DNA of 64,000 nt from an uncultured Oscillospiraceae bacterium (GTDB taxonomy: Bacteria; Bacillota; Clostridia; Oscillospirales; Oscillospiraceae): the NCBI GenBank assembly GCA_934667815.1, contig CAKUMO010000014.1, positions 1 to 64,000 on the forward strand. The letters are read 5' to 3'. Shown here piece after piece: positions 34,281-42,413 of the stretch (positions are counted from its first letter, which is position 1; the number at the start of each line of letters is the position of its first letter). The position numbers and the translations under genes were made by a program. The notes under the pieces are model-generated. The model saw nothing but the letters and a program-made list of their open reading frames with translations, was not told the origin of the DNA and made no database searches.

Positions 34281-35644
34281 AAGACATCAACCGCCGCAAC
34301 AAATATTTTTTCGGCCTCGGAACCATCGGACGCGACATGTTCTACGCCTTCGAGGCCAATGCGCTGCTCTATTTCCTGTCCAATGTACTCTCGCTTCCGC
34401 TGAAGGTGTTCGCCGCCGTAAGTCTGGTGCTGTCCGTGCTGCGCATTGCCGATGCACTCAATGACCCGATTACCGGCCTTGTCATCGACAATATCCACAC
34501 GAAGTGGGGCAAATTCAAGCCCGCAATTCTGGTCGGCGGCGTTCTGAGCGTGGTGTTCTACCTGATGCTGTTCGGCAACATCGGTACCGGCACGGCCTAC
34601 GTCATCTTCTTCGCCGTGGCCTACATCCTCTGGGACATCAGCTACGGCATCAACGACATTGCCTACTGGACGCTCCTGCCCGCGCTGACGCAGGATCAGA
34701 AGCAGCGCGAGAAATACGGCGCATTCGCGCGTATCTGCGCCAATATCGGCATGTACATCATCATGGTCGGCTGGCAGCCCATCACTGCGGCACTCGGCAA
34801 CACGCAGAAAAGCTGGATGCTCGTGGCCTGCGCGGTCAGTGTGCTGTACCTCGGCTTCCTGTGCTTCCCGCTGTTCGGCGTGAAGGAGAACCGCACGATC
34901 GGCGGAGAGGACGAGGAAAAGGTCACGCTTCGCGATATGTGGCACGCCCTTGTCAGGAACGACCAGCTTATGTGGACGACGCTTGCGATGGGACTTTTCA
35001 TGGTGGGCTACTGCACGACCACGGGATTTGCAACCTATTACATGCAATATCTGTTTGGTGACATCAACCTCTATGCCGTCCTCGCGGCTGTGTGCGGTGT
35101 GGCGCAGCTTGCAGCGCTCATGATCTTCCCGCTGTTCTCCAAGCGCTTCAACCGGCACCAACTCTACACCGGCGCAACGCTTCTGGTCATCGTTGGTTAT
35201 GCGGTGTTCTTTTTTGCAGAGCATTCCATCGTGCTCATCGCGCTTGCAGCGGTCATCATCTTCGTGGGGCAGGCATTTATCCAGCTTCTGATGCTGATGT
35301 TCCTGACGGATACCATCGAATACGGACAGTGGAAGCTCGGACGGCGCACGGAATCCATCACATTCTCCATCCAGCCGCTTGTCAATAAGATCGGCGGTGC
35401 ACTCTCCACGGGACTGATCTCAATTTCGGTCATTCTGGCCGGCATTAAGACGCACGAATCCGACACCGCCGCCGAGATGATCGACGCCTCCGGCAAGCTG
35501 ACGGTCAAGCTGGCGATGTTTGTCATCCCGCTTGTGCTCATCGTTGCGGGGTATATCATCTACCGCGCGAAATACAAGATCAACGAGGAGTTTTACAATA
35601 AAATGCTCGACGAGCTCAAATCCCGCGAAGCTGCGGCAAAGTAA
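34277..35644 (+). CDS. GPH-family sugar:cation symporter
   Basis: A 455-residue transporter with about twelve membrane segments of the glycoside-pentoside-hexuronide family (MelB/LacS type). It carries DALNDPITGLVIDN, the family's cation-site helix, and SYGINDIAYWTLLPALTQD. It has no PTS IIA extension. Being last in the GH1-GH36 operon, it most likely imports the galactoside or glucoside those enzymes cleave. Confidence 0.92.
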   Translation: MKDINRRNKYFFGLGTIGRDMFYAFEANALLYFLSNVLSLPLKVFAAVSLVLSVLRIADALNDPITGLVIDNIHTKWGKFKPAILVGGVLSVVFYLMLFGNIGTGTAYVIFFAVAYILWDISYGINDIAYWTLLPALTQDQKQREKYGAFARICANIGMYIIMVGWQPITAALGNTQKSWMLVACAVSVLYLGFLCFPLFGVKENRTIGGEDEEKVTLRDMWHALVRNDQLMWTTLAMGLFMVGYCTTTGFATYYMQYLFGDINLYAVLAAVCGVAQLAALMIFPLFSKRFNRHQLYTGATLLVIVGYAVFFFAEHSIVLIALAAVIIFVGQAFIQLLMLMFLTDTIEYGQWKLGRRTESITFSIQPLVNKIGGALSTGLISISVILAGIKTHESDTAAEMIDASGKLTVKLAMFVIPLVLIVAGYIIYRAKYKINEEFYNKMLDELKSREAAAK

Positions 35645-35653
35645 CGCAAAAGC

Positions 35654-35678
35654 GCCCTCTCCGCCGCGCGGAGAGGGC
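35654..35678. terminator. Terminator hairpin of the GPH operon
   Basis: The 11-bp perfect stem GCCCTCTCCGC pairs with GCGGAGAGGGC. The plus-strand tail lacks a clear T tract; on minus it runs into TTTT. Confidence 0.6.
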
Positions 35679-35693
35679 ATATTATAGATCGAA

Positions 35694-35728
35694 AAACCGC
35701 TTAGCGGCATTAAGCGGCTAAGCGGTTT
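35694..35728 (-). terminator. Terminator of rplJL
   Basis: A 12-bp perfect stem, AAACCGCTTAGC with GCTAAGCGGTTT, runs into TTTTTC on minus, just after the rplL stop. Confidence 0.85.
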
Positions 35729-35740
35729 CTTGAAGAAGAA

Positions 35741-36112
35741 TTACTTCAGCTCTGCGGTAGCGCCGGCTTCCTTCAGATCGTTGACGATCTTCTCGGCGTC
35801 TTCCTTGGAGATGGCTTCCTTCAGGGTCTTCGGGCAGTTGTCGGCGATTTCCTTCGCTTCCTTCAGGCCGAGGCCGGTCAGGGCGCGGATAACCTTGATA
35901 ACAGCGATCTTGTTCGCGCCGCAGTCCTTCAGGACGACGTCGAACTCGGTCTTTTCTTCGACAGCCTCAGCAGCGCCGGCAGCGGGAGCGGCGACAGCGG
36001 CAGCAGCGGCGGAAACGCCGAAGGTATCTTCCAGAGCATGGACAAGCTCAGCCAGTTCCAGAACGGAAAGGCCCTTAACTTCTTCGATCAGAGCAGCGAT
36101 TTTTTCAGACAT
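35741..36112 (-). CDS. rplL: Ribosomal protein L7/L12
   Basis: 123 residues. It has an N-terminal dimerisation helix ([20 protein letters not shown]), an Ala-rich hinge around residues 38-50, and the C-terminal factor-binding domain with [20 protein letters not shown]. It is the flexible stalk that recruits translation factors. AGGAGG lies upstream, and rplJ precedes it. Confidence 0.97.
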   Translation of the reverse strand: MSEKIAALIEEVKGLSVLELAELVHALEDTFGVSAAAAAVAAPAAGAAEAVEEKTEFDVVLKDCGANKIAVIKVIRALTGLGLKEAKEIADNCPKTLKEAISKEDAEKIVNDLKEAGATAELK

Positions 36113-36146
36113 TGTAAAATCCTCCTAATGTGTTTTTAATAGTTGA

Positions 36147-36683
36147 TTAGGCTTCTGCGGGCGCTTCTTCGGCGGCAGGAGCGGGGCCTTCCTTCTGCTG
36201 ACGGATCTGGTCGAGGCAGAAGGCCAGTGCGGAGATCGGGGCAAGGAACGTGCCGAGAACCTGAGCGATCAGGGCATCCTTACCGGGCAGTTCGCCGAAG
36301 CCCTTGAGCTGATCGACGGACAGAACGGAACCTTCGACAAAGCCGCCCTTGATCTTCAGAGCGTCCTTGTTCTTTTTGGCAAATTCGCAGATGATGCGAG
36401 CCGGGGCAATGGGATCGCCGGTTGTGGTGGCGAGAGCGGTCGTGCCGTTGAGCAGCTCGTCGAACTCGTTGTAGCCGGCATTCTTAGCGGCGAAACGGGT
36501 GAGCGTGTTCTTGACGACGGTGTATTCCACGCCAGCCTCACGGAACTGATTGCGAAGCTCGGTATCCTTTGCGACAGTGATGCCCTTGTAGTCCACAAAA
36601 ACAGCAGCGGTAGAACCCTGCAGCTTCTGGGTCAGCGCATCAACAATTGCCTTTTTGCTTTCGAGTACCTTGGTATTGGGCAA
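36147..36683 (-). CDS. rplJ: Ribosomal protein L10
   Basis: 178 residues beginning MPNTKVLESKKAIVDALTQK; it anchors L7/L12 dimers on the ribosome through its C-terminal helix and binds its own leader mRNA as a repressor in complex with L12. It starts at TTG (36683) with GGAGGTG 7 bases upstream. A short Ala/Glu/Pro-rich tail closes the protein. Confidence 0.96.
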   Translation of the reverse strand: MPNTKVLESKKAIVDALTQKLQGSTAAVFVDYKGITVAKDTELRNQFREAGVEYTVVKNTLTRFAAKNAGYNEFDELLNGTTALATTTGDPIAPARIICEFAKKNKDALKIKGGFVEGSVLSVDQLKGFGELPGKDALIAQVLGTFLAPISALAFCLDQIRQQKEGPAPAAEEAPAEA

Positions 36684-36698
36684 TGTGTGTCACCTCCG

Positions 36699-36815
36699 AA
36701 AAAAATCCTCATGCCGAAAAGACATGAGGACGCAAAAACATCATAAGTTCATGCAACCTCGGCAGGATTTGTCCCGTTATGGCATATAGCCTCCTGCTGT
36801 CTCCGGCAACCTTGT
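36699..36815 (-). promoter_or_regulatory. L10 leader with attenuator-like hairpin
   Basis: The roughly 115-base 5' leader between the promoter and rplJ is folded, as expected for the ribosomal L10 leader. Near its end CCTCATG pairs with CATGAGG (36707-36729) and is followed on minus by a seven-T tract, so it looks like an intrinsic attenuator. L10-L12 binding to such leaders controls the operon in other bacteria; here this is inferred from position and shape. Confidence 0.65.
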
Positions 36816-36817
36816 CT

Positions 36818-36845
36818 ATTATAGCAGAAAAGTCCCATTTGTCAA
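36818..36845 (-). promoter_or_regulatory. Promoter of rplJL
   Basis: On minus, perfect TTGACA (36840-36845) and TATAAT (36818-36823) are 16 bp apart. Confidence 0.85.
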
Positions 36846-36920
36846 GCACTTTTTTGCGTTTTTGTGCTTCAAAATTACTCTGCTCAAGGGCGGCGAGCAT
36901 CAGCATTTTACCTGCAAAAA

Positions 36921-36946
36921 GCCCTCTGAACCGAAGTCCAGAGGGC
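36921..36946. terminator. Terminator after rplA
   Basis: GCCCTCTG pairs with CAGAGGGC; five Ts follow on either strand. It ends the rpmG-rplA unit before the rplJ promoter. Confidence 0.82.
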
Positions 36947-36957
36947 TTTTTCAGCAA

Positions 36958-37647
36958 TTACAGCTTCGCAGCGTTGACCTTGATGCCGGGGCCCATGGTG
37001 GAGGCGACGACACAGGAACGGATATACTGACCCTTGGCCGCAGCGGGCTTCGCCTTGATGACGGCGCCCAGCAGGGTGTTCATGTTCTCGGTCAGCTTCT
37101 CAGCGCCGAAGGAAACCTTGCCGATGGGGCAGTGGATGATGTTGGTCTTGTCCAGACGGTACTCGATCTTACCGGCTTTGATCTCCTTGACGGCAGCCGC
37201 GACATTCGGCGTGACGGTGCCGGCCTTGGGGGAGGGCATCAGGCCTTTCGGGCCGAGAACCTTACCAAGACGGCCGACGATACCCATCATATCCGGGGAA
37301 GCGACGACGACGTCGAAGTCGAACCAGTTTTCCTTGGTGATCTTTTCCACGAGTTCCATGCCGCCGACATAGTCAGCGCCGGCCTCTTTGGCTTCGTCAA
37401 CCTTGGCGTCCTTCGCAAAAACGAGGACCTTGCGGGTCTTGCCGGTGCCGTTCGGGAGAACGATGGCGCCGCGGACCTGCTGATCGGCGTGACGGGAGTC
37501 AACGCCCAGCTTGATGTGAATCTCGACGGTCTCGTCGAACTTGGCCGGAGCGGTCTTGACGACCAGCGCCAGCGCGTCGGAAACTTCATACTGCACGGAG
37601 CGGTCGATCTGCTTCGCGCTGTCCTTATATTTTTTACCTCTAAACAC
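36958..37647 (-). CDS. rplA: Ribosomal protein L1
   Basis: 229 residues of the L1 stalk protein. It starts [20 protein letters not shown] and has the conserved [12 protein letters not shown] loop and the terminal MGPGIKVN. The protein is acidic-start rather than the longer form with a K-rich N terminus. It lies 59 bases after rplK and is followed by a terminator. Confidence 0.97.
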   Translation of the reverse strand: MFRGKKYKDSAKQIDRSVQYEVSDALALVVKTAPAKFDETVEIHIKLGVDSRHADQQVRGAIVLPNGTGKTRKVLVFAKDAKVDEAKEAGADYVGGMELVEKITKENWFDFDVVVASPDMMGIVGRLGKVLGPKGLMPSPKAGTVTPNVAAAVKEIKAGKIEYRLDKTNIIHCPIGKVSFGAEKLTENMNTLLGAVIKAKPAAAKGQYIRSCVVASTMGPGIKVNAAKL

Positions 37648-37706
37648 TTGTTAAATCCTCCTTAAAGTGGTGATGCGGAATAATCCTCCCACATATGCGA
37701 CTGCAA

Positions 37707-38132
37707 TCAGTCGACAACGACAATGCCCATGCTGCGGCAGGTGCCGGCAACCTGACTCATCGCAGCTTCGATGGTGGCGGCGGTGAGGTCGGGCATTTTT
37801 CTCTCAGCGATCTCGCGAACCTGTGCGGTGGTGATGGTGCCGACCTTATCCTTGTTGGGAACGCCGGAGCCCTTGTCCTGACCGATGGTCTTGAGGATGA
37901 GGGTGGGGGTCGGAGGAGTCTTGGTCACGAAGGTGAAGCTGCGGTCAGCATAGACCGTGATGACAACCGGAATTTTGAAGCCGGCCTGATCCTTCGTGCG
38001 CTCGTTGAATTCCTTGATGAACTGTGCGATGTTGACGCCGTGCTGGCCGAGCGCCGGGCCGACAGGGGGCGACGCGGTGGCCTTCGCGGCAGGAATCTGA
38101 AGTTTGATATAACCAGTAACTTTCTGTGCCAT
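37707..38132 (-). CDS. rplK: Ribosomal protein L11
   Basis: 141 residues, the standard length. It begins [20 protein letters not shown] and has the conserved [14 protein letters not shown] region that carries the proline-rich thiostrepton-site helix. The open frame extends 12 codons upstream to 38168, but GGAGGTG sits right before ATG 38132. Confidence 0.97.
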   Translation of the reverse strand: MAQKVTGYIKLQIPAAKATASPPVGPALGQHGVNIAQFIKEFNERTKDQAGFKIPVVITVYADRSFTFVTKTPPTPTLILKTIGQDKGSGVPNKDKVGTITTAQVREIAERKMPDLTAATIEAAMSQVAGTCRSMGIVVVD

Positions 38133-38215
38133 GATAAGCACCTCCAAATAAAATGTGGTGATACGCAAATGCGTATTTTTGGCGGGGGAGAACCCCTCCC
38201 ACGTTTGCTGCCAGC

Positions 38216-38740
38216 TCAGTCGGTGACAGCTTCGACCTGATCGAGCTCCAGCTCGACGGGCGTCTCGCGGCCGAACATGGACACGGTCACGCGGACTTTG
38301 TTCTTCTCGATGTCGAGCATTTCGACCACGCCGTTAAACCCGGTCAGCGGGCCGTCCAGCACGCGGACGGAATCGCCGACGTCGTAGCCGACGACGACCT
38401 CGCGCTTTTCTACGCCGAGCTGATAAACCTCGTCCTCCGTCAGGGGCGTGGGCTTGGTGCCGGAGCTGACGAAGCCGGTGACGCCGCGGACATTCTTGAC
38501 GATATACCAAGCCTCGTCCGTCATGACCATTTTAATCAGCACATAGCCGGGGAAAACCTTACGATCGTAGGTTTTCGGGCCGTTGTCCGTGATTTCGGTG
38601 ACGGTTTCCATGGGAATGGAGACCTGATGAATGATGTCCTGAAGCTGACGCGTTTCGACGGTTTTTTCAATGGTGGCCTTTACGGTATTCTCATATCCGG
38701 AATAGGTATGAACGACATACCATCTTGCGCCTTCTGCCAT
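38216..38740 (-). CDS. nusG: Transcription elongation/antitermination factor NusG
   Basis: 174 residues. It has an N-terminal NGN domain ([29 protein letters not shown]) and a C-terminal KOW motif ([20 protein letters not shown]). It binds RNA polymerase and couples to Rho or the ribosome. It sits between secE and rplK as in most bacteria. Confidence 0.97.
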   Translation of the reverse strand: MAEGARWYVVHTYSGYENTVKATIEKTVETRQLQDIIHQVSIPMETVTEITDNGPKTYDRKVFPGYVLIKMVMTDEAWYIVKNVRGVTGFVSSGTKPTPLTEDEVYQLGVEKREVVVGYDVGDSVRVLDGPLTGFNGVVEMLDIEKNKVRVTVSMFGRETPVELELDQVEAVTD

Positions 38741-38745
38741 GGCGA

Positions 38746-38988
38746 TCAGAACAGATTGCTCAGCAGGTCGATACCGAGACCTGCCAGCATGTCAAACAGG
38801 CATACGATCACGCCGACGATCAGAACGGACACGAGAACGACGAGGGTGTTGTTGACGAGCTGCTTGCCGGAGGGCCAGACGACCTTCTTCAGCTCGCTCT
38901 TCATCTCACGGAACCACTTCGAGAAGCGGCGGCCGGTGCGGACGAAGAAATTGGGTTTCTTGTTCATTTCTGCTGCCATTGGTTTCAC
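38746..38988 (-). CDS. secE: Preprotein translocase subunit SecE
   Basis: An 80-residue single-span protein. The family motif RFSKWFREMKSELKKVVWPS precedes one C-terminal membrane helix (NNTLVVLVSVLIVGVIVCLF). It forms the SecYEG channel. It lies just before nusG. Confidence 0.95.
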   Translation of the reverse strand: MKPMAAEMNKKPNFFVRTGRRFSKWFREMKSELKKVVWPSGKQLVNNTLVVLVSVLIVGVIVCLFDMLAGLGIDLLSNLF

Positions 38989-38995
38989 CCTTTCC

Positions 38996-39145
38996 TTACT
39001 TAGTCTCGGTATGAACGGTATGCTTTCTGCAGAACCTGCAATACTTCTTCATTTCGAGGCGATCGGGGTCGTTCTTCTTGTTCTTCATCGTGTTGTAGTT
39101 TCTTTGCTTGCATTCGTTGCATCTCAGAGTGATCTTTACTCGCAT
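38996..39145 (-). CDS. rpmG: Ribosomal protein L33
   Basis: A 49-residue protein found by reading the minus strand from ATG 39145. It begins [19 protein letters not shown] and ends [17 protein letters not shown]. The four cysteines in two CxxC pairs form the zinc site (zinc-containing C+ form). AAGGAGGTG lies 7 bases upstream. It is the first gene of the rpmG-secE-nusG-rplK-rplA unit. Confidence 0.95.
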   Translation of the reverse strand: MRVKITLRCNECKQRNYNTMKNKKNDPDRLEMKKYCRFCRKHTVHTETK

Positions 39146-39284
39146 TTGTCGGCACCTCCTTAAAAAATTTGCCTCCCTGTATACCGGCGGCTATGATAGA
39201 TTTAGAGGACGCCGAAACTACGGCGGCGTCATCCGCCGGCGAAAAAGGGCGCACAAAAAAGACCCCTTTTTCACAGGTGGAATC

Positions 39285-39313
39285 ATTCTATCATAGGAAA
39301 GGGACAAGGTCAA
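39285..39313 (-). promoter_or_regulatory. Promoter of rpmG-secE-nusG-rplKA
   Basis: On minus, TTGACC (39308-39313) and TAGAAT (39285-39290) are 17 bp apart. The roughly 130-base leader down to rpmG has a T-rich run near 39255-39270 but no RNA family that I recognise. Confidence 0.65.
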
Positions 39314-39406
39314 TCCTTATTTTTCATTTTTTCAGGATTTTTTGCAGGAAAAAACGGGTGCGCTGCCGGGAAAAACGTCGAAAAGCCGCCGCGGCGGGAC
39401 GGCGGC

Positions 39407-39434
39407 TTGCAATTGCGGAAATTTATAGTATAAT
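39407..39434 (+). promoter_or_regulatory. Promoter of the DUF4317 gene
   Basis: TTGCAA (39407-39412) and TATAAT (39429-39434) are 16 bp apart. Confidence 0.65.
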
Positions 39435-39486
39435 GGTTTGCACGGGGCGTCGCTCCGAATCGCAATACGACGAAAGGAATCAGTCG

Positions 39487-40626
39487 ATGAATCAAAAAGA
39501 ACTGGGCGAGCTGCGCCGCCGGTGGAAGCCGGAAAAGAACGCGGTCGGCCATATTTACGGCTGCTTCGTCAACAGTGCCCGCGAGATCGTGGCCGATCTG
39601 GACGAATCTCTGGCACTGATGCCGCAGCAGGAATCGGAAAAATATCTCGAGCTTTTGCGCAAGGCCATGTCCGGCACGCTGGACAAGAACCTGATCGACA
39701 TTGTTTTTGCAACGCAGCAGGTCATGAAAAGCGACGAGCACAAGCTCCTGATGGCGCTGCGCGACAGCGAACTAAAGGATAACGCGCTGCGCCAGACGTT
39801 CTATCAGAAGGTCATTTCGACGCTGAACATGGGCGAGTCGAACTATTTGCTGCTGATTGCAAACGACCACTACGACGTCCCACGCCGCGGCAAGGACGGC
39901 CTTGCGCAGGAGGACGCGTCCGAGACGGTGTTTTCCTATCTCGTCTGCGCCGTGTGTCCGGTCAAGGCGGGCAAGCCGGAGCTGGGCTATTTTGCGGGCG
40001 ACAACGAGTTCCACTGCACTGCCAGTCAATTGGTCTCCGCGCCGGAGCTGGGCTTCCTGTTCCCGGCCTTTGACGACCGCAGCACCAATATTTACAATGC
40101 GCTGTTCTATTCGCGCAAGCCCGCCGAGCTGCATCAGGAGTTTATCGAGGCCGTGTTCCATACCGAGCCGCCCATGTCCGCCGAGGAGCAGCGCGAGGCA
40201 TTTGAGTCTGCGCTGACCGAGTCGCTGGGCGAGGCGTGCAGCCTGAACGTCGTGCAGGGCGTGCATGAGCGCCTGACCGCGCGGATCGAGGAGCACAAGG
40301 AGCGCAAGGATCCTGAACCGCTGGTCGTCACATCGGGCGACGTGAGCGCCATTTTGCAGGATTGCGAGATCCCGGCAGAGCAGGCGCAGGCGTTCAAAAA
40401 GTCCTGTGAGGAGCGCTTCGGAGAGAACGCGGTGCTGAACCCGGCGAATCTCATTAATCCGAAAAAGGTGCAGCTCAAGACCGGTAAAATTTCTCTGTCC
40501 GTTGATCCGGAATACAGCTATCTGGTCGAGACCAAGGTGATCGACGGCCGCAAGGTGCTGGTTATTCCGGTCGAGGACGATCTGGAATTCAACGGTCTGC
40601 CTGTCGGCGTTCCGACGGCGGAGTAA
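39487..40626 (+). CDS. DUF4317 family protein
   Basis: 379 residues, soluble, beginning MNQKELGELRRRWKPEKNAV, which is the hallmark of the DUF4317 family found mainly in Clostridia. Function is unknown. No membrane segment or known catalytic motif is visible; the middle part contains an ANDHYDVPRRGKDG stretch that looks conserved. GAAAGGA lies before the ATG. It is transcribed alone and followed by two hairpins. Confidence 0.85.
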   Translation: MNQKELGELRRRWKPEKNAVGHIYGCFVNSAREIVADLDESLALMPQQESEKYLELLRKAMSGTLDKNLIDIVFATQQVMKSDEHKLLMALRDSELKDNALRQTFYQKVISTLNMGESNYLLLIANDHYDVPRRGKDGLAQEDASETVFSYLVCAVCPVKAGKPELGYFAGDNEFHCTASQLVSAPELGFLFPAFDDRSTNIYNALFYSRKPAELHQEFIEAVFHTEPPMSAEEQREAFESALTESLGEACSLNVVQGVHERLTARIEEHKERKDPEPLVVTSGDVSAILQDCEIPAEQAQAFKKSCEERFGENAVLNPANLINPKKVQLKTGKISLSVDPEYSYLVETKVIDGRKVLVIPVEDDLEFNGLPVGVPTAE

Positions 40627-40653
40627 ATTGTCATTTCATAAGCATAAATCAAA

Positions 40654-40738
40654 CGCGCGGGCCGATGAAGGCATCGGCCCCGCGCCAGACAGTCAAAGAA
40701 CCCTCACTTTCGTTTACTGAAAGAGAGGGTTCTTTGAC
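40654..40738. terminator. Double hairpin between converging genes
   Basis: The first stem-loop (about 40654-40686, GGGCCGATG with CATCGGCC) ends the DUF4317 gene. The second (40692-40738) is a 20-bp nearly perfect stem starting GTCAAAGAACCCTC. The base run CAGACAGTCAAAGAACCC resembles the end of elements B and C (CAGACTGTCAAAAAA), so this may be a shrunken relative. Confidence 0.6.
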
Positions 40739-40781
40739 ATTTTGATATACTGCAAAGCACCGGCGTTGCCGATAATTTTGA

Positions 40782-42173
40782 TTATGATCTCGCCGCCGCG
40801 CGACGCAGACGCGGCCGGCAGACAAAGCCGCGTTTTTTCAGACAGACAAAGTAAGCGGGGATAAGGAACAGATCGGCCATGACCCACGCAGCCGGATTGG
40901 CGAAGCAAACTGCATCGAAGCCAAGATGCGGCACAAGACACAGCGCAAATACGCCGCGTGCGACGGTCTCAAACACGCCTGCGATGGTCGCAAGACCGGA
41001 GTAGCCAAGCCCCTGAATGGTGAAGCGTACCAAATTCACACCCAACAGGGGAATGTAGAAGACGGCATTGCACAGCAGCATGCGGCGCGCCAGCGGCAGA
41101 ATCTCGGCAGCGGCGTCGAGATCCTTGGAGTCCAGAAACAGCCCGGCCAATGTGGCGGCGCTGAAATACAACGCGGCCAATGCGACGAAGGAATAGACCG
41201 TGCCGAGCAGCGCACTGGCCTTCACGCCCTGATGCACGCGGTCGATCTTGCCCGCGCCGAGGTTCTGCCCGGCGTAGGTCGCGGCGGTGGAGCCGATGGC
41301 GTCAAAGGGGCAGGCGAACAGCGCAGTGACCTTGCTTGAGGCGGTTGCGGCGGCCATGGCATAGGAATTGATACCGTTCACGGCGGTCTGGATGAGAATG
41401 GTGCCGATGGCTGTGATGGAGTATTGCAGCCCCATGGGCAGACCCATCAGCAGGAGCTTGGTCGCGCGGAAGCGGTTGAAGCGCAGATCCTCGCGGTGCA
41501 GCCGCAGAATCGGGTATTTTTTGGCCATGTAGACGAGGCAGAGCAGACCCGAAATGAGCTGACTGACGAGCGTTGCCCACGCGGCGCCCGCGACATCCAT
41601 ATCCAGCGTGACGACGCAGAACAGGTCGAGCGCGACGTTCAGAAGGCTGGAGAAAACCAGAAAAAACAGCGGCGTGCGGCTGTCGCCCAGTGAGCGCAGG
41701 ATGCCGGAGAGCAGATTGTAGAGCATGGTCGCCGGAATGGCCGCAAAGACCACGACGATATAGTTATATGCGTAGTCGAACGCGTCGGACGGCGTGTTCA
41801 TTAACTGCAGAATCCGGCGGCAGCCGAAGGTTGTGACCAACGTAACAAGCAGCGCGATGGCGCTGCCCAGCCAGATCATGTTGCCGACGTAGGAACGCAG
41901 CCCTCTGATGTCGCCCTCGCCGAATTTCTGCGCGACCGGAATGGCAAAGCCGGCGCAGATGCCGTTGCACAGGCCGAGCACGAGGAAGTTGATCGAGCTG
42001 GTCGAGCCGACGCCGGCCAGCGCCTTGACGCCGAGATAATTGCCGACCACAACGGTATCGACCATGGAATATAGCTGCTGAAAAAGCAGACCCAGCAGCA
42101 GAGGAAGCAGAAAAGAAATCAGCAGAGGCATGGGCGCGCCCTGCGTCATGCTTCTGGTGTGGAGCGTGGACAT
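40782..42173 (-). CDS. MATE-family efflux transporter
   Basis: 463 residues with about twelve membrane segments. It opens with PLLLGLLFQQLYSMVDTVVVGNYLGVKALAGVG, typical of the NorM/DinF group of MATE exporters that pump drugs or metabolites out using Na+ or H+. GAGG lies before ATG 42173. It stands alone behind a consensus-like promoter. Confidence 0.92.
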   Translation of the reverse strand: MSTLHTRSMTQGAPMPLLISFLLPLLLGLLFQQLYSMVDTVVVGNYLGVKALAGVGSTSSINFLVLGLCNGICAGFAIPVAQKFGEGDIRGLRSYVGNMIWLGSAIALLVTLVTTFGCRRILQLMNTPSDAFDYAYNYIVVVFAAIPATMLYNLLSGILRSLGDSRTPLFFLVFSSLLNVALDLFCVVTLDMDVAGAAWATLVSQLISGLLCLVYMAKKYPILRLHREDLRFNRFRATKLLLMGLPMGLQYSITAIGTILIQTAVNGINSYAMAAATASSKVTALFACPFDAIGSTAATYAGQNLGAGKIDRVHQGVKASALLGTVYSFVALAALYFSAATLAGLFLDSKDLDAAAEILPLARRMLLCNAVFYIPLLGVNLVRFTIQGLGYSGLATIAGVFETVARGVFALCLVPHLGFDAVCFANPAAWVMADLFLIPAYFVCLKKRGFVCRPRLRRAAARS

Positions 42174-42220
42174 GAGATCGCCTCATTTCAATCATTGGAA
42201 TTCGTTTTTGAAGCTTCAAG

Positions 42221-42249
42221 ATATTAGCACGATTTGTATGCGCTGTCAA
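42221..42249 (-). promoter_or_regulatory. Promoter of the MATE gene
   Basis: On minus, perfect TTGACA (42244-42249) and TAATAT (42221-42226) are 17 bp apart. Confidence 0.75.
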
Positions 42250-42369
42250 TTCGTAATAATCAATAAAAAATTGGAAGAAAAGCGGCGTTTTCAAAACATT
42301 TTCGCACAGTTTTGCGGCATACCGGAGGAGAATGTTCTTATTTTGTTTACAGATTTTTTTGCCGGCGTG

Positions 42370-42378
42370 TGCTATAAT
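42370..42378 (+). promoter_or_regulatory. Extended -10 promoter of the ABC fusion gene
   Basis: TGCTATAAT is an extended -10 element 36 bases before the start codon. The -35 region is poor (TTTACA is 21 bp away). Confidence 0.55.
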
Positions 42379-42413
42379 ACTAAAAATTCAGATTTTTCCG
42401 GAAAGGAACCGTT

